Made by a program: the position numbers and the translations under genes. The notes under the pieces are model-generated. The model saw only the letters and a program-made list of their open reading frames with translations, made no database searches and was not told the DNA's origin. Positions 1-9,222 of a DNA stretch of 64,000 nucleotides are shown one piece after another. The stretch's first letter is position 1, and every line of letters starts with the position of its first letter. Origin of the DNA: Amycolatopsis tolypomycina (GTDB taxonomy: Bacteria; Actinomycetota; Actinomycetes; Mycobacteriales; Pseudonocardiaceae); contig NZ_FNSO01000003.1 of the NCBI RefSeq assembly GCF_900105945.1, positions 1 through 64,000 on the forward strand, read 5' to 3'.

Positions 1-134
1 GCCTCACCCGCGAGGTCCACGAGGCCGGGGCGCACACGGCGTTCCTCACCCCCGGCGACCTGGGGATCGGGAACGTCTACGCCCGCGTCGGCTACCGGCC
101 GGCGGGCGAGTGCGTGCACCTCTCGATGAGTTAG
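1..134 (+). CDS. GNAT-family acetyltransferase, C-terminal fragment
   Basis: Only the last 43 residues are inside the window; the reading frame starts at base 3 and ends with TAG at 132-134. The tail reads ...GIGNVYARVGYRPAGE..., the usual final strands of a GNAT N-acetyltransferase, where an N-x-x-Y-x-R-x-G-Y/F motif closes the acetyl-CoA site. The substrate cannot be told from this fragment. Its stop overlaps the presumed stop of the convergent arfB-like gene by two bases. Confidence 0.6.
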   Translation, partial: LTREVHEAGAHTAFLTPGDLGIGNVYARVGYRPAGECVHLSMS

Positions 135-563
135 TCGTCGAAGCGGCCGGAGCGGCCCTTCTTCACGTCGCTCCGGCGCTTTCTTCGACGCCAGGCGGCG
201 CTCCTTCGAACCCCGCGAGGGTTTCGTGGGACGCCGCTTGGCGGGCGGCCGGCGCCGAGGCGTCGAGCAGGAGGTTCGCGAGCCTGCCGCGGGCTGCCTC
301 ACGGTTCTGCAGCTGGGACCGGTGTTCGCTGGCCGCGATCGTCAGGACGCCGTCGACCAGCCGGGACGCCAGCCCGGCCAGCAGCGCTCACGCAGGTGCT
401 CGGGGATCGACGGCGACCCGGCGACGTCGAACGACAGCTCGACCCGCGAGTCCGTCGTGTTGACGCCTTGACCGCCGGGGCCGGACGACCGCGAGAAGCG
501 TTCGCTGAGCTCGGCTTCCGGGATGACGAACCGGGAGCCGACGACGACGTCCCCGGCGGCCAC
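131..563 (-). pseudogene. arfB: ArfB-like peptidyl-tRNA hydrolase, frameshifted as sequenced
   Basis: The GTG start at 563 lies 2 bases after the purM stop. The first part reads VIPEAELSERFSRSSGPGGQ and continues with GVNTTDSRVEL, the GGQ motif of the release-factor-like ribosome rescue hydrolase ArfB/YaeJ, which hydrolyses peptidyl-tRNA on stalled ribosomes. The basic Lys/Arg-rich tail expected of ArfB (KRRPTKPSRGS, then KKGRSGRFDD) is also present, but in other frames. Three single-base shifts are needed to join the parts: an apparent missing base near 384 and apparent extra bases near 245 and 178. With those corrections the product would be 143 residues, normal for ArfB. Clustered indels also hit purM next door, so sequence error is as likely as true inactivation. 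Confidence 0.6.
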
Positions 564-565
564 CG

Positions 566-1632
<1,067 letters not shown>

Positions 1633-1660
1633 GGTGGACGGACTCCCTACTGGAAGGAAC

Positions 1661-3187
1661 TCAGGGACGCCGGACGGCGTCCTCGGCACCGTACCCGGCG
1701 GGGCTGACGGGGGTCGCCGCGCCATTGACCGCGTCGAGGCTTTCGAGCAGGTGTTTCCCGATCAACGCGTCTTCCGGCAGCGGGATCGGGTACTCGCCCG
1801 AGAAGCACGCCGTGCACAGCCGCGACTTCGGCTGTTCCGTGGCCGCTACCAGGCCGTCCAGGGAAATGTAGCCCAGGGAGTCGGCCCCGATCGAGCGCCG
1901 GATGCCGTCGGTGTCGACGCCGTTCGCGACCAGCTCGGCCCGCGAAGCGAAGTCGATGCCGTAGAAGCACGGCCAGCGCACGGGCGGCGACGCGATCCGG
2001 ACGTGCACCTCGAGCGCGCCGGCTTCCCGCAACATGCGGACGAGCGCGCGCTGGGTGTTGCCGCGGACGATCGAGTCGTCCACCACGACCAGGCGCTTGC
2101 CGCGGATGACGTCGCGCAGCGGGTTCAGCTTGAGCCGGATGCCCAGCTGGCGGATGGTCTGCGACGGCTGGATGAAGGTGCGCCCGACGTAGGCGTTCTT
2201 GACCAGGCCGGTGCCGTAGGGGATACCCGAGCCCTGCGCGTAGCCGATCGCGGCCGGGGTGCCCGACTCCGGTACCGGCATCACCAGGTCGGCCTCGACC
2301 GGCTGCTCGGCCGCGAGGCGGCGGCCGATCTCGACGCGGGTGGCGTGCACGCCGCGGCCGGCGATCGTGGTGTCGGGGCGGGCCAGGTAGACGTACTCGA
2401 ACACGCAGCCCTTGGGGTCCGGGTTCGCGAACCGCGAGGACCGCAGGCCCTCGGCGTCGATGGCGATCAGCTCGCCCGGCTCGACCTCGCGGACGAACGA
2501 CGCGCCGACGATGTCGAGGCCCGCCGTCTCGCTCGAGACGACCCAGCCGCGCTCGAGCCTGCCGAGCACCAGCGGGTGCACGCCGTGCGGGTCACGCGCC
2601 GCGTACAGCGTGTTTTCGTCGGAGAACACCAGGCAGAACGCGCCCTTCAGGGTGGGCAGCAGCTCCATGGCCGCGGCCTCGATGCCCTTGTCGGCGGCGT
2701 TCGCGGCGAGCAGGCCGCAGATCAGGTCGGAGTCGCTGGACGAGCCGGTGAGGCCCGCGTGCGGCTTCAGCCCCGCTTCGATGGTGCGTTCGCGCAGCTC
2801 GGCCGTGTTCACCAGGTTGCCGTTGTGCGCGAAGGAGAGGCCGCTGCCGGTCTCGGTGGTGCGGAAGATCGGCTGGGCGTTCTCCCAGATGGTCGCGCCG
2901 GTGGTCGAGTACCGGCAGTGACCGACGGCGATGTGGCCCTGCAGCGACTGCAGGATCTGCTCGTCGAACACCTGGCTGACCAGGCCGAGGTCCTTGAAGA
3001 CCACGATCTGCGAGCCGTCGGAGACGGAGATGCCGGCGGCCTCCTGGCCCCGGTGCTGCAGGGCGTAGAGGCCGTAGTAGGTCAGCTTCGCGACTTCTTC
3101 CCCGGGAGCCCAGACGCCGAAGACGCCACACTCCTCACGGGGTTCCGGTTCGGGCTGGTCGGACACGAGCTGCGGGTCGGAAACCAC
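1661..3187 (-). CDS. purF: Amidophosphoribosyltransferase
   Basis: PurF makes 5-phosphoribosylamine from PRPP and glutamine, the committed step of purine synthesis. The 508-residue product has a 19-residue leader before Cys20 (EECGVFGVW). In this family the leader is removed to expose Cys as the N-terminal nucleophile of the glutaminase domain. The C-terminal half has the PRPP-binding motif RLVVVDDSIVRGNT, and the later cysteines (LCTACFSGEYP) fit the Fe-S form of the enzyme. GTG start at 3187 with AGGAG 7 bases upstream. purM follows 28 bases downstream on the same strand, so the two are probably co-transcribed. Confidence 0.97.
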   Translation of the reverse strand: MVSDPQLVSDQPEPEPREECGVFGVWAPGEEVAKLTYYGLYALQHRGQEAAGISVSDGSQIVVFKDLGLVSQVFDEQILQSLQGHIAVGHCRYSTTGATIWENAQPIFRTTETGSGLSFAHNGNLVNTAELRERTIEAGLKPHAGLTGSSSDSDLICGLLAANAADKGIEAAAMELLPTLKGAFCLVFSDENTLYAARDPHGVHPLVLGRLERGWVVSSETAGLDIVGASFVREVEPGELIAIDAEGLRSSRFANPDPKGCVFEYVYLARPDTTIAGRGVHATRVEIGRRLAAEQPVEADLVMPVPESGTPAAIGYAQGSGIPYGTGLVKNAYVGRTFIQPSQTIRQLGIRLKLNPLRDVIRGKRLVVVDDSIVRGNTQRALVRMLREAGALEVHVRIASPPVRWPCFYGIDFASRAELVANGVDTDGIRRSIGADSLGYISLDGLVAATEQPKSRLCTACFSGEYPIPLPEDALIGKHLLESLDAVNGAATPVSPAGYGAEDAVRRP

Positions 3188-3250
3188 CGAGGAGCTCCTG
3201 GGAAGACGTGGTCAGGCCGATTTCAGTGTAGACGGTGCGGGCATGAGTCA

Positions 3251-3290
3251 GGCCCCGCCCGGCGTGGTTCTGACCACTTCGGACGGGGCC
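3251..3290 (-). terminator. Nested hairpin between the small unknown gene and purF
   Basis: Outer arms GGCCCCG (3251-3257) and CGGGGCC (3284-3290) enclose a second hairpin, GTGGT/ACCAC with a TCTG loop (3264-3277). It lies after the stop of the unknown gene and before the purF start. It could end the upstream transcript or fold in the purF leader. Confidence 0.45.
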
Positions 3291-3305
3291 CGCAAGCCTG
3301 TTCCG

Positions 3306-3611
3306 CTAACACGCGTCGGGCAACGAAAGGATCTCCGCCAGCACCTGCGCGCCTTCCCCGCGGCGGCGCCACAGCCACCGCTCCGGCTCGAAGATGTTCT
3401 CCTCCGAGCCGGGCATCCTGGTCGCCACGACGTCGTCCTCGGCGTTGAGCCGGACCACGTCCACCACGTCGTCGTGCACCCGCACGCCGACGACGGCGAG
3501 GACCTCGCCGCGCTCGTCGGCGGGGTGGACGAACTGGTAGCCGCGAGCCACCAGCTCCTGCAGACCGGTCTCGATGTCGAAGACGGGGGCGACGGCCTCA
3601 GCCGAGGACAT
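3306..3611 (-). CDS. Small conserved-looking protein of unknown function
   Basis: A 101-residue acidic protein that I do not recognise. It starts MSSAEAVAPVFDIETGLQEL, has a central stretch rich in Val and Asp (VVGVRVHDDVVDVVRL) that looks like beta strands, and ends in a Trp/Arg patch (ERWLWRRRGEGAQ). There is no signal peptide or membrane segment. Its ATG at 3611 overlaps the end of the DUF397 gene by 14 bases, so the two are probably translationally coupled. The XRE/DUF397 context suggests membership of that regulatory module, but its role is unknown. Confidence 0.6.
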   Translation of the reverse strand: MSSAEAVAPVFDIETGLQELVARGYQFVHPADERGEVLAVVGVRVHDDVVDVVRLNAEDDVVATRMPGSEENIFEPERWLWRRRGEGAQVLAEILSLPDAC

Positions 3612-3837
3612 CGTCGAATTCACCGTCCTTCGCGCCCGCCAGGAACGCCGCCATCTCGGCGCGCGTGTAGACGAGCGCCGGGCCGGTCGGGAAGCGCGAG
3701 TTGCGCATCGCGATCTCGCCGTTGGACAGCGGCGCGACCTCGACGCAGTTGCCGTTGAAGTTGCTGTAGCTCGCCTTGCGCCATGCGACACCGGTCAGCC
3801 GATCAGCCGGGACGCCGTTCTCGAATCGCTCAGCCAT
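3598..3837 (-). CDS. DUF397 domain protein
   Basis: A 79-residue protein with the DUF397 hallmark near the N-terminus (WRKASYSNFNGNCVEVA) followed by MRNSRFPTGPALVYTRAEMAAFLAG. ATG at 3837 with GAGGTGGG upstream; an ATG further out gives an atypical tail, so I reject it. In actinomycetes DUF397 proteins are typically encoded beside an XRE/DUF5753 regulator, and some such pairs (WhiJ type) influence development. They are thought to act as partners of that regulator. Here the XRE gene lies upstream on the same strand, 263 bases away, and the gap contains a TGCA repeat array. Confidence 0.85.
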   Translation of the reverse strand: MAERFENGVPADRLTGVAWRKASYSNFNGNCVEVAPLSNGEIAMRNSRFPTGPALVYTRAEMAAFLAGAKDGEFDDVLG

Positions 3838-3874
3838 GATCCCACCTCTCGCAGCAGAAAAGCCTTCCGGACGA

Positions 3875-3957
3875 TGCATCTGCATGTGCATTTGCCCGCG
3901 TGTCCGAGGCTAGCACGTGTGCTTGCAGCGGTAAATGCACGTGCAGAATTTCTTGCA
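3875..3957. promoter_or_regulatory. TGCA hexamer-phased repeat array upstream of the DUF397 gene
   Basis: TGCA occurs at 3875, 3881 and 3887 (period 6) and again at 3924, 3936, 3942 and 3954 (all multiples of 6 apart). Each copy is palindromic. The array lies 38-120 bases upstream of the DUF397 start codon, in the promoter position. It is a plausible operator for the neighbouring XRE regulator; that link is inference. Confidence 0.5.
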
Positions 3958-4100
3958 AAGTTCTCGGACGGTAAAGAATCAGCTGGTCGAGCTTACCCTG
4001 TCGGGTGACAGATACTCGCCCTAACGGGTTAACCGCTACGCCAAGTTACCGGTCAGCGGGCAGCACCCGGCACCGCCGAATCGGGTACAGGCAAGGCTTT

Positions 4101-4979
4101 CTAGATCTCCTGGCGACGCTTCGCGAGCATCCCCCGGCTCCGCTCCGGAGTCTCCGCGTCGACGGCCAGCATGTCGAGCGCGCGGCTGTACTTTTCGATC
4201 TCTTCGCGCTTCTCGATGTAGTGCGCGCCCGTCAGGTACTCGACGTAGGCGATGTTCGGCAGTTCGGGCTCGCCGAACCGCAGCAGCGAAAAAGCGTGTT
4301 CCGCGGAGAGGCCGCTGCTCTCGTACGGCAGCACCTGGATCGACACGTGCGGCAACGCGCTCATTTCCAGCAGGTATTCGATCTGCTGCTTGAGGACCTT
4401 CGGGCCACCGATCGGGCGGTGCAGCACCGACTCGTCGAGCACCATCCACACGCGGGGCGCGTCCGGCCTGCTGAACATCTTCTGGCGGCGCATCCGCAGC
4501 GCGACGAGCTGGTCGACCCGCTCGTCGGCCATGTCCGGGCGGCCGTGGCTGAAGATCGCTCGTGCGTACGGCTCGACCTGCAGGAGGCCCGACACGTAGA
4601 TCGGCTCCCAGATCTGGATTCGCGCGGCGGCTTCTTCGAGGCCGACCAGGTCGGTGAACCAGTTCGGCATGGTGTCGCCGAAGCGCCGCCACCAGCCCGG
4701 CTCGTTCGACTGCTTGACCATGTCGAGGAACGCCCGGCGCTCGGCCGGGTCGTCGACGCCGTACATCGTCAGCAGGTCGGTGACGTCGCGTTCCTTGAAC
4801 CCGACCCGGCCCAGCTCCAGCCGGCTGATCTTGGACTCGGACCCACGGATGTTGTAACCGGCCTGCTGACGGGTGATGCCGGCCTCTTCGCGGAGACGGC
4901 GCAGTTGCGAGCCGAGGATCATGCGGCGCGCCGTCGGGCCGATGTTCTGTTCACCTGCGGACGCGTTCACCGCGTTCAT
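4101..4979 (-). CDS. XRE-family regulator with DUF5753 domain
   Basis: A 292-residue DNA-binding protein. The helix-turn-helix is at roughly residues 25-80 (LGSQLRRLREEAGITRQQAG, then SESKISRLELGRVGFKERDV). The rest matches the DUF5753 ligand/effector-like domain of actinomycete XRE regulators (LVGLEEAAARIQIWEPIYVSG, MRRQKMF, SIQVLPYES). I take ATG 4979, which has GGAAGGG upstream, over a GTG at 5000 without a good ribosome site. An IS982 element begins 40 bases upstream of this start, so the native promoter has probably been displaced and expression may now depend on the element. It probably acts with the DUF397 gene downstream. Confidence 0.88.
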   Translation of the reverse strand: MNAVNASAGEQNIGPTARRMILGSQLRRLREEAGITRQQAGYNIRGSESKISRLELGRVGFKERDVTDLLTMYGVDDPAERRAFLDMVKQSNEPGWWRRFGDTMPNWFTDLVGLEEAAARIQIWEPIYVSGLLQVEPYARAIFSHGRPDMADERVDQLVALRMRRQKMFSRPDAPRVWMVLDESVLHRPIGGPKVLKQQIEYLLEMSALPHVSIQVLPYESSGLSAEHAFSLLRFGEPELPNIAYVEYLTGAHYIEKREEIEKYSRALDMLAVDAETPERSRGMLAKRRQEI

Positions 4980-5018
4980 TCCCGGCCCTTCCGCGCTCAC
5001 GTCACCAGGGGGTTCTAG

Positions 5019-5994
5019 ACGAGTAATGCGTAACTCGGTCAGTGGTCGTAGGCGGTCAGTGATCGGGTGATGGGTTGGCCGGTGGCGCGGTTGTGCCAGA
5101 TGGCGGCGGTGAGGGCCAGGAGGCGTTGGGCGATGCGGACTCCGACGCCTTCGATGGTGCGTCCACCGTGCTGTTCCAGGTTCAGCTGGCCCTTGAGGGT
5201 GTCGTTGACCGACTCGATGAGCTGGCGGATGGACTTGAGCAGCGGCTCACCGGGATGCGGCTTGCGGTTGCGGTAGGACGGCCGGATCAGCCGGACCCCG
5301 CGCTCGGCCAGGAAGCGGTCCAGTTCCGCGGAGACGTAGCCCTTGTCGGCGATGATCAGCAGCCCCGGACGTTCGGTGAGCAGGTGGGGTTCGTGGTCGC
5401 AGATGGCCATGAGCACCTGCCGCTCGTCGACCTTCGGGTCGGCCAGCGCCCAGGCGATGGGGAGTCCGGCCGGGGTGCAGACCAGATGCAGCCGCAGTCC
5501 CCAGAACCAGCGCGAGTGGGAGCGGCAGAAGCCATACTTTGCCCAGCCGGCCAGCTCCGAACGCTGGACCGTGGGTCGGGAGCGACCGCATTCGACCGGG
5601 GTGGAGTCCACGATCCAGGTGGTGTCGGTCCACAGGTCGGTGTCCGCCGCCAGCCAGCGCATGACCTGCTTGACCAGCGGCAACGCGGCACGCAGCCGAC
5701 GGTTGTAGCCGGACTGGCCAGGCAGATAGCGGAACGCGCCGGGCATCCGGGCGGGCAGGAACCGCAGCCAGCGGGCCTCGGAGGTGAACCCCAGCAACGC
5801 CTGGGCCACGGCCAAGGTCACCAGCTCCGCGTCGGTCAGCTTCGGCGGCCTGCCCACCCGCCGCCTGCCGGCGAGGTGGTCGTCGATCTTGACGTAGAGT
5901 GCGGTGAGAAGGGTGTTCAGGTCTGTCGTCACAAACCGATCTTGAACACCCTTCGCCCATCTCCAGCCACCACCCAGACTTACGCATTACTCGT
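5019..5994 (-). mobile_element. IS982-family insertion sequence, complete
   Basis: A 976-bp element bounded by 15-bp perfect inverted repeats: ACGAGTAATGCGTAA at the left end and its complement at the right end. CTAG lies immediately outside both ends (5015-5018 and 5995-5998). Because CTAG is its own complement, it could be the target duplication or part of the repeat. The single transposase gene inside is intact. The element sits in the intergenic region between the XRE gene and the divergent methyltransferase gene. Perfect ends and an intact gene suggest a recent insertion. Confidence 0.9.
5039..5932 (-). CDS. IS982-family transposase
   Basis: A 297-residue DDE transposase filling nearly all of the element. 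The N-terminus (LLTALYVKIDDHL) and the run GRPPKLTDAELVTLAVAQ are typical of IS982. Acidic residues in the expected context are Asp in WIVDSTPVECG, Asp in LIIADKGYV and Glu in LIESVNDTLKGQLNLEQH. No frameshift or internal stop is seen, so the copy looks functional. Start ATG at 5932, about 60 bases inside the right end. Confidence 0.93.
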   Translation of the reverse strand: MTTDLNTLLTALYVKIDDHLAGRRRVGRPPKLTDAELVTLAVAQALLGFTSEARWLRFLPARMPGAFRYLPGQSGYNRRLRAALPLVKQVMRWLAADTDLWTDTTWIVDSTPVECGRSRPTVQRSELAGWAKYGFCRSHSRWFWGLRLHLVCTPAGLPIAWALADPKVDERQVLMAICDHEPHLLTERPGLLIIADKGYVSAELDRFLAERGVRLIRPSYRNRKPHPGEPLLKSIRQLIESVNDTLKGQLNLEQHGGRTIEGVGVRIAQRLLALTAAIWHNRATGQPITRSLTAYDH

Positions 5995-6123
5995 CTAGCC
6001 CGACTACCGAAAGTACACGTTGAGGCTTCTTGCGCAAAGGGGTGACCCGGTTTACCCCATGCGCGCGTCGTCCTACTGTACGTAGAGCACGAGACTTTCA
6101 ACACAAAACTTGCGAGGTTCAAG

Positions 6124-6957
6124 ATGCCCGACGCCGCGACCCGGACCGAACGAGTTCCCGTGGGGGTCGACCCGACCCGAGCGAGCATCGCGCGCGTGTA
6201 CGACGCCTTCCTCCTCGGGAAGGACAACTACGAGATCGACCGGGAGGTCCTGCACAAGGTGCAGAAGGCCGCCCCGGAGGCACAGGACCTCGCGTTCGAA
6301 AACCGCGGCTTCCTGATCCGGGCCTGCCGCTTCCTCGCCAGCCAGACCGGCATCACGCAGTTCCTCGACTGCGGCTCCGGCCTGCCGACCGCCGAGAACA
6401 CCCACCAGGTCGTCCAGCGGATCAACCCGGAGATCAAGGTCGTCTACGTCGACAACGACCCGGTCGTGCTCGCCCACGGCCGCGCGCTGCTCGAAGAGAA
6501 CGAGAACACCCACTTCGTCGCCGAGGACATCTTCGAGCCGCAGCGGATCCTCGAGCACGAGGCCGTCCGGCAGCACATCGACTTCTCGCAGCCGGTCGCC
6601 TTCCTCCAGCTGGGCACGCTGCACCACTACAACGGCCCGCACGAGCGGCCGGCGGAGATCATGAAGGAGTACGTCGACGCGCTGCCGTCGGGCTCGTTCG
6701 TGGCGATCTCGCACTTCTTCGACCCCGAGGACGAGGACTCCGCCACCGCCCGCAAGATGGAGGACTTCTTCCTGCACAGCCCGATGGGCTCGGGCACCTT
6801 CCGGACGCAGAAGGAGATCGAGGACCTGTTCGCCGGCCTCGAGATGGTGCCCCCCGGCGTCGTCCGCTGCGCCGACTGGTGGCCGGACGGCCCGCGGCTC
6901 AAGGAGCTCAACGTGGCCCAGCGGACCATCGCGGGCGGGATCGGCCGCAAGCCGTAG
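6124..6957 (+). CDS. DUF574-type SAM-dependent methyltransferase
   Basis: A 277-residue protein of the S-adenosylmethionine methyltransferase family PF04672 (DUF574), common in actinomycetes. Landmarks: the N-terminal ARVYDAFLLGKDNYEIDREV, the SAM-binding FLDCGSGLPTAENTHQV, VVYVDNDPVVLAHGRALL, and the closing DWWPDGPRL. The substrate is unknown for the family. ATG at 6124 with GAGG upstream. It was originally divergent from the XRE gene across a shared leader that now holds an IS element. A paralogue lies at 47.4-48.2 kb. Confidence 0.9.
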   Translation: MPDAATRTERVPVGVDPTRASIARVYDAFLLGKDNYEIDREVLHKVQKAAPEAQDLAFENRGFLIRACRFLASQTGITQFLDCGSGLPTAENTHQVVQRINPEIKVVYVDNDPVVLAHGRALLEENENTHFVAEDIFEPQRILEHEAVRQHIDFSQPVAFLQLGTLHHYNGPHERPAEIMKEYVDALPSGSFVAISHFFDPEDEDSATARKMEDFFLHSPMGSGTFRTQKEIEDLFAGLEMVPPGVVRCADWWPDGPRLKELNVAQRTIAGGIGRKP

Positions 6958-6979
6958 CCCCTGTCCCCGGTCCCGTCCG

Positions 6980-7360
6980 TCAGAGCCGGACGAGGGGGAG
7001 CCAGTGGGACAGGTCGGCCCGGGTGCCCGACGCGGACACCCGGCCGGCCGCCACTGCCGTGGTCCAGTCCAGTTGCCCGGTGGCCAGTTCGAGCCACGTG
7101 CGCGGGTCGGTCTCGATCACGTTCGGCGGGGTGCCGCGGGTGTGCCGCGGGCCCTCGACGCACTGCACCGCGGCGAAGGGCGGCACCCGCACCTCGACCG
7201 TCCGGCCCGGCGCGTCCGCCGCCAGCGCGCGCAGCGACAACCGCACCGCCGCAGCCAGTTCCGGGCGCGCGGGAGCGGGCTCGCCGCCCTGCAACCACGG
7301 GGAAACCGCCAGCACCGCCGCACGTAACTGTCCGGGGTCGACCGAACGCGAAGAGGCCAT
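6980..7360 (-). CDS. Sterol-carrier-like (SCP2-type) protein
   Basis: A 126-residue soluble protein resembling the mycobacterial SCP-like protein encoded near purF (Rv0807 in M. tuberculosis, from memory). Typical segments are RTVEVRVPPFAAVQCVEG, HTRGTPPNVIETDPRTWLELATG and the ending RADLSHWLPLV. The fold is thought to bind lipid-like ligands; its function is not established. ATG at 7360 is favoured over an upstream in-frame start that would run into the divergent neighbour. In M. tuberculosis it lies next to purF; here the XRE/IS/methyltransferase block lies between them. Confidence 0.75.
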   Translation of the reverse strand: MASSRSVDPGQLRAAVLAVSPWLQGGEPAPARPELAAAVRLSLRALAADAPGRTVEVRVPPFAAVQCVEGPRHTRGTPPNVIETDPRTWLELATGQLDWTTAVAAGRVSASGTRADLSHWLPLVRL

Positions 7361-7422
7361 GGGCAAACAGTAGAGTGGCGCACCAAGACTTGGCAGGCAC
7401 ACCCGAGAACGTGGGGATGACG

Positions 7423-8124
7423 ATGGCGCAGCGGGACGAGGCGGATCGGATGGTTTCGCAGCAGCCCACCGGAAGCGGAGCCGATCGCCCCGGCGGCAGG
7501 CACGGCAAGCACGACCGCACCGCGCGTCGCGACGGCCGGCAGGCGCGCCGCTCCGGCAAGCAGGGCACGCCCGAGATCACCGAGGAGATGCGCGCGAACG
7601 CCCGCGCCAACCCGAACAGCTGGCTCTACGTCATCGACGAGGCCTTCGACCCGAACGGCCCGGTGCCGTCGTGGGCGGTCGTCGGCGCCTACCCGGTGAA
7701 CGACGCCGGCGACGTCGTCGCCGACTTCCACCCCAACGACCGCTACCGACCCTCGCCCAAGGCGCTCGGCTTCCCGGAACCGGCGAACGACCTCGAGCAC
7801 CTGCTGCAGCTCGTCCGCACCGAGCACCGCCCGCCGTCCGACCTGCCGAAGGTCGTCCTCGACGCGACGCTGTTCGTCTACGCGATGTCGCCGGTGCAGC
7901 GGACCGTCATCGGCTTCCACAACACCGACGGCCGGGTCATGGTGCCCGCCTACACGCGCAAGTCGCTCGTGCCGCGCGAGTGGCCGCACGCGCGGGCCGT
8001 GGTCGGGCGCGACATCGTCGACCTCCTCGGCGGGCACCCGGTCGCGATCAACCCGCACGACCTCATCACGGCCGTCGTGCCGGCTGAGCACCTGATGAAG
8101 GCCATCGCCGAAGAACGACGCTGA
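7423..8124 (+). CDS. Conserved actinobacterial protein, possibly type VII secretion-associated (SseB-like)
   Basis: A soluble protein of about 233 residues. The first 45 residues are basic and low-complexity (Arg/Lys/Gly). The globular part starts at EITEEMRANARANPNSWLYV and includes VPSWAVVGAYPVNDAGDVV and FVYAMSPVQRTVIGFHN. I recall similar proteins being labelled type VII secretion-associated or SseB-like, but no catalytic motif is visible. The start is uncertain: GTG 7375, ATG 7417 and ATG 7423 are in frame. I prefer 7423, which has GTGGGG six bases upstream. It is divergent from the sterol-carrier gene. Confidence 0.6.
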   Translation: MAQRDEADRMVSQQPTGSGADRPGGRHGKHDRTARRDGRQARRSGKQGTPEITEEMRANARANPNSWLYVIDEAFDPNGPVPSWAVVGAYPVNDAGDVVADFHPNDRYRPSPKALGFPEPANDLEHLLQLVRTEHRPPSDLPKVVLDATLFVYAMSPVQRTVIGFHNTDGRVMVPAYTRKSLVPREWPHARAVVGRDIVDLLGGHPVAINPHDLITAVVPAEHLMKAIAEERR

Positions 8125-8135
8125 CCTGCGGCTCC

Positions 8136-8149
8136 CACTCGATCGAGTG
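8136..8149. promoter_or_regulatory. 14-bp perfect palindrome upstream of the first muramidase gene
   Basis: CACTCGATCGAGTG is a perfect palindrome. It lies 11 bases after the stop of the preceding gene and 80 bases before the GH25 start. It may be an operator; it is too short and has no T-run for a convincing terminator. Confidence 0.3.
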
Positions 8150-8228
8150 ATCATCGACTCGCCGATCCGGCGACGCCGGTGCATGGTGAGGCTGAAGAAG
8201 TCTCACGAGATCGGTGGGGAGCCAGAGG

Positions 8229-9029
8229 GTGAAAAGACGTTCGCTGCCCTTCGCCGCCGTCCTCGCGGCCACCCTCCTCGTGGCCGGGCAGGCGACGGCG
8301 AAGGCCGACGACATCTACGCCGGCGCCCAGGACCACTTCGCGGGTTCGCAGATCGCCAAGGTCGAGGGCGTCGGCGAAGCGCCGGACGTGCTGTACGGCG
8401 GTGAAGACCAGGTGCTCGGCCACGACGTCAGCGGGCACCAGGGCCCGGTCGACTGGCGGGGCGCGGCCGGCTCGGGCGCCAAGTTCGTCTACGTCAAGGC
8501 GACCGAGGGCACCGGCTTCGTCAACCCGCAGTTCGCCCAGCAGTACAACGGCTCCTACAAGGCCGGCCTGATCCGCGGCGCCTACCACTTCGCCCGGCCG
8601 GACATCTCCGACGGCGCGGCGCAGGCGCGGTACTTCCTGGCCCACGGCGGCGGCTGGTCCGCCGACGGCAAGACCCTGCCCGGCGCGCTCGACGCGGAGT
8701 ACAACCCGTACGGCGAAACCTGCTACGGCAAGGACGCCGCGGGGATGGTCGCCTGGATCCGCGCGTTCTCCGACACCTACCGCGCGGCGACCGGCCGTCC
8801 CCCGACGATCTACACGTCGACGAGCTGGTGGAAGCGGTGCACCGCGAACAACGGCGGCTTCGGCGCCAACCCGCTGTGGATCGCGCGCTACAACACCTTC
8901 GTCGGCGAGCTGCCCGCCGGCTGGGGCGTGCACACGATCTGGCAGTTCGCCGACCGCGGAACCCTGCCCGGCGACCAGAACTGGTTCAACGGCTCGGCGG
9001 ACCGGCTGCTCGCCCTCGCACTGGGCTGA
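8229..9029 (+). CDS. Secreted GH25 muramidase (lysozyme), first of a tandem pair
   Basis: Cleaves the beta-1,4 MurNAc-GlcNAc bond of peptidoglycan outside the cell. A basic n-region (VKRRS) and hydrophobic core (FAAVLAATLLVAG) ending near ATAKA form a Sec signal peptide. The GH25 catalytic acids are visible: Asp in LGHDVSGHQG, Glu in VKATEGTGF and the D-x-E in LPGALDAEYNPYG. GTG 8229 has GGGGAG seven bases upstream; an in-frame GTG at 8214 lacks this. It is highly similar to the next gene along the whole catalytic domain (shared QQYNGSY, IRGAYHFA, AHGGGWS, YTSTSWW), so a duplication is evident. Confidence 0.93.
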   Translation: MKRRSLPFAAVLAATLLVAGQATAKADDIYAGAQDHFAGSQIAKVEGVGEAPDVLYGGEDQVLGHDVSGHQGPVDWRGAAGSGAKFVYVKATEGTGFVNPQFAQQYNGSYKAGLIRGAYHFARPDISDGAAQARYFLAHGGGWSADGKTLPGALDAEYNPYGETCYGKDAAGMVAWIRAFSDTYRAATGRPPTIYTSTSWWKRCTANNGGFGANPLWIARYNTFVGELPAGWGVHTIWQFADRGTLPGDQNWFNGSADRLLALALG

Positions 9030-9222
9030 ACGGCCCAGCATTTCCAATAATAGGTGTTAACCCGTCACCAATTAACGATCTTCTTCCCGGGAAAATCACC
9101 CACACGTATACCCAATTTCACGGAACTGAGTGACAAACGCCACTTCGTCCTCAACAATCGTGCTCGGGCGGCTACCTGCAGTAAGCCGCTCGTCGCGAGG
9201 GTATCTGTGAAGGGATCCAACG

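Noticed and set aside
9030..9222. Cyclic-di-AMP (ydaO-type) riboswitch in the muramidase leader
   Set aside because: Such switches precede wall hydrolases in actinobacteria, and this leader is AT-richer than its surroundings. I could not find the conserved motifs or a matching fold. A covariance search would decide.
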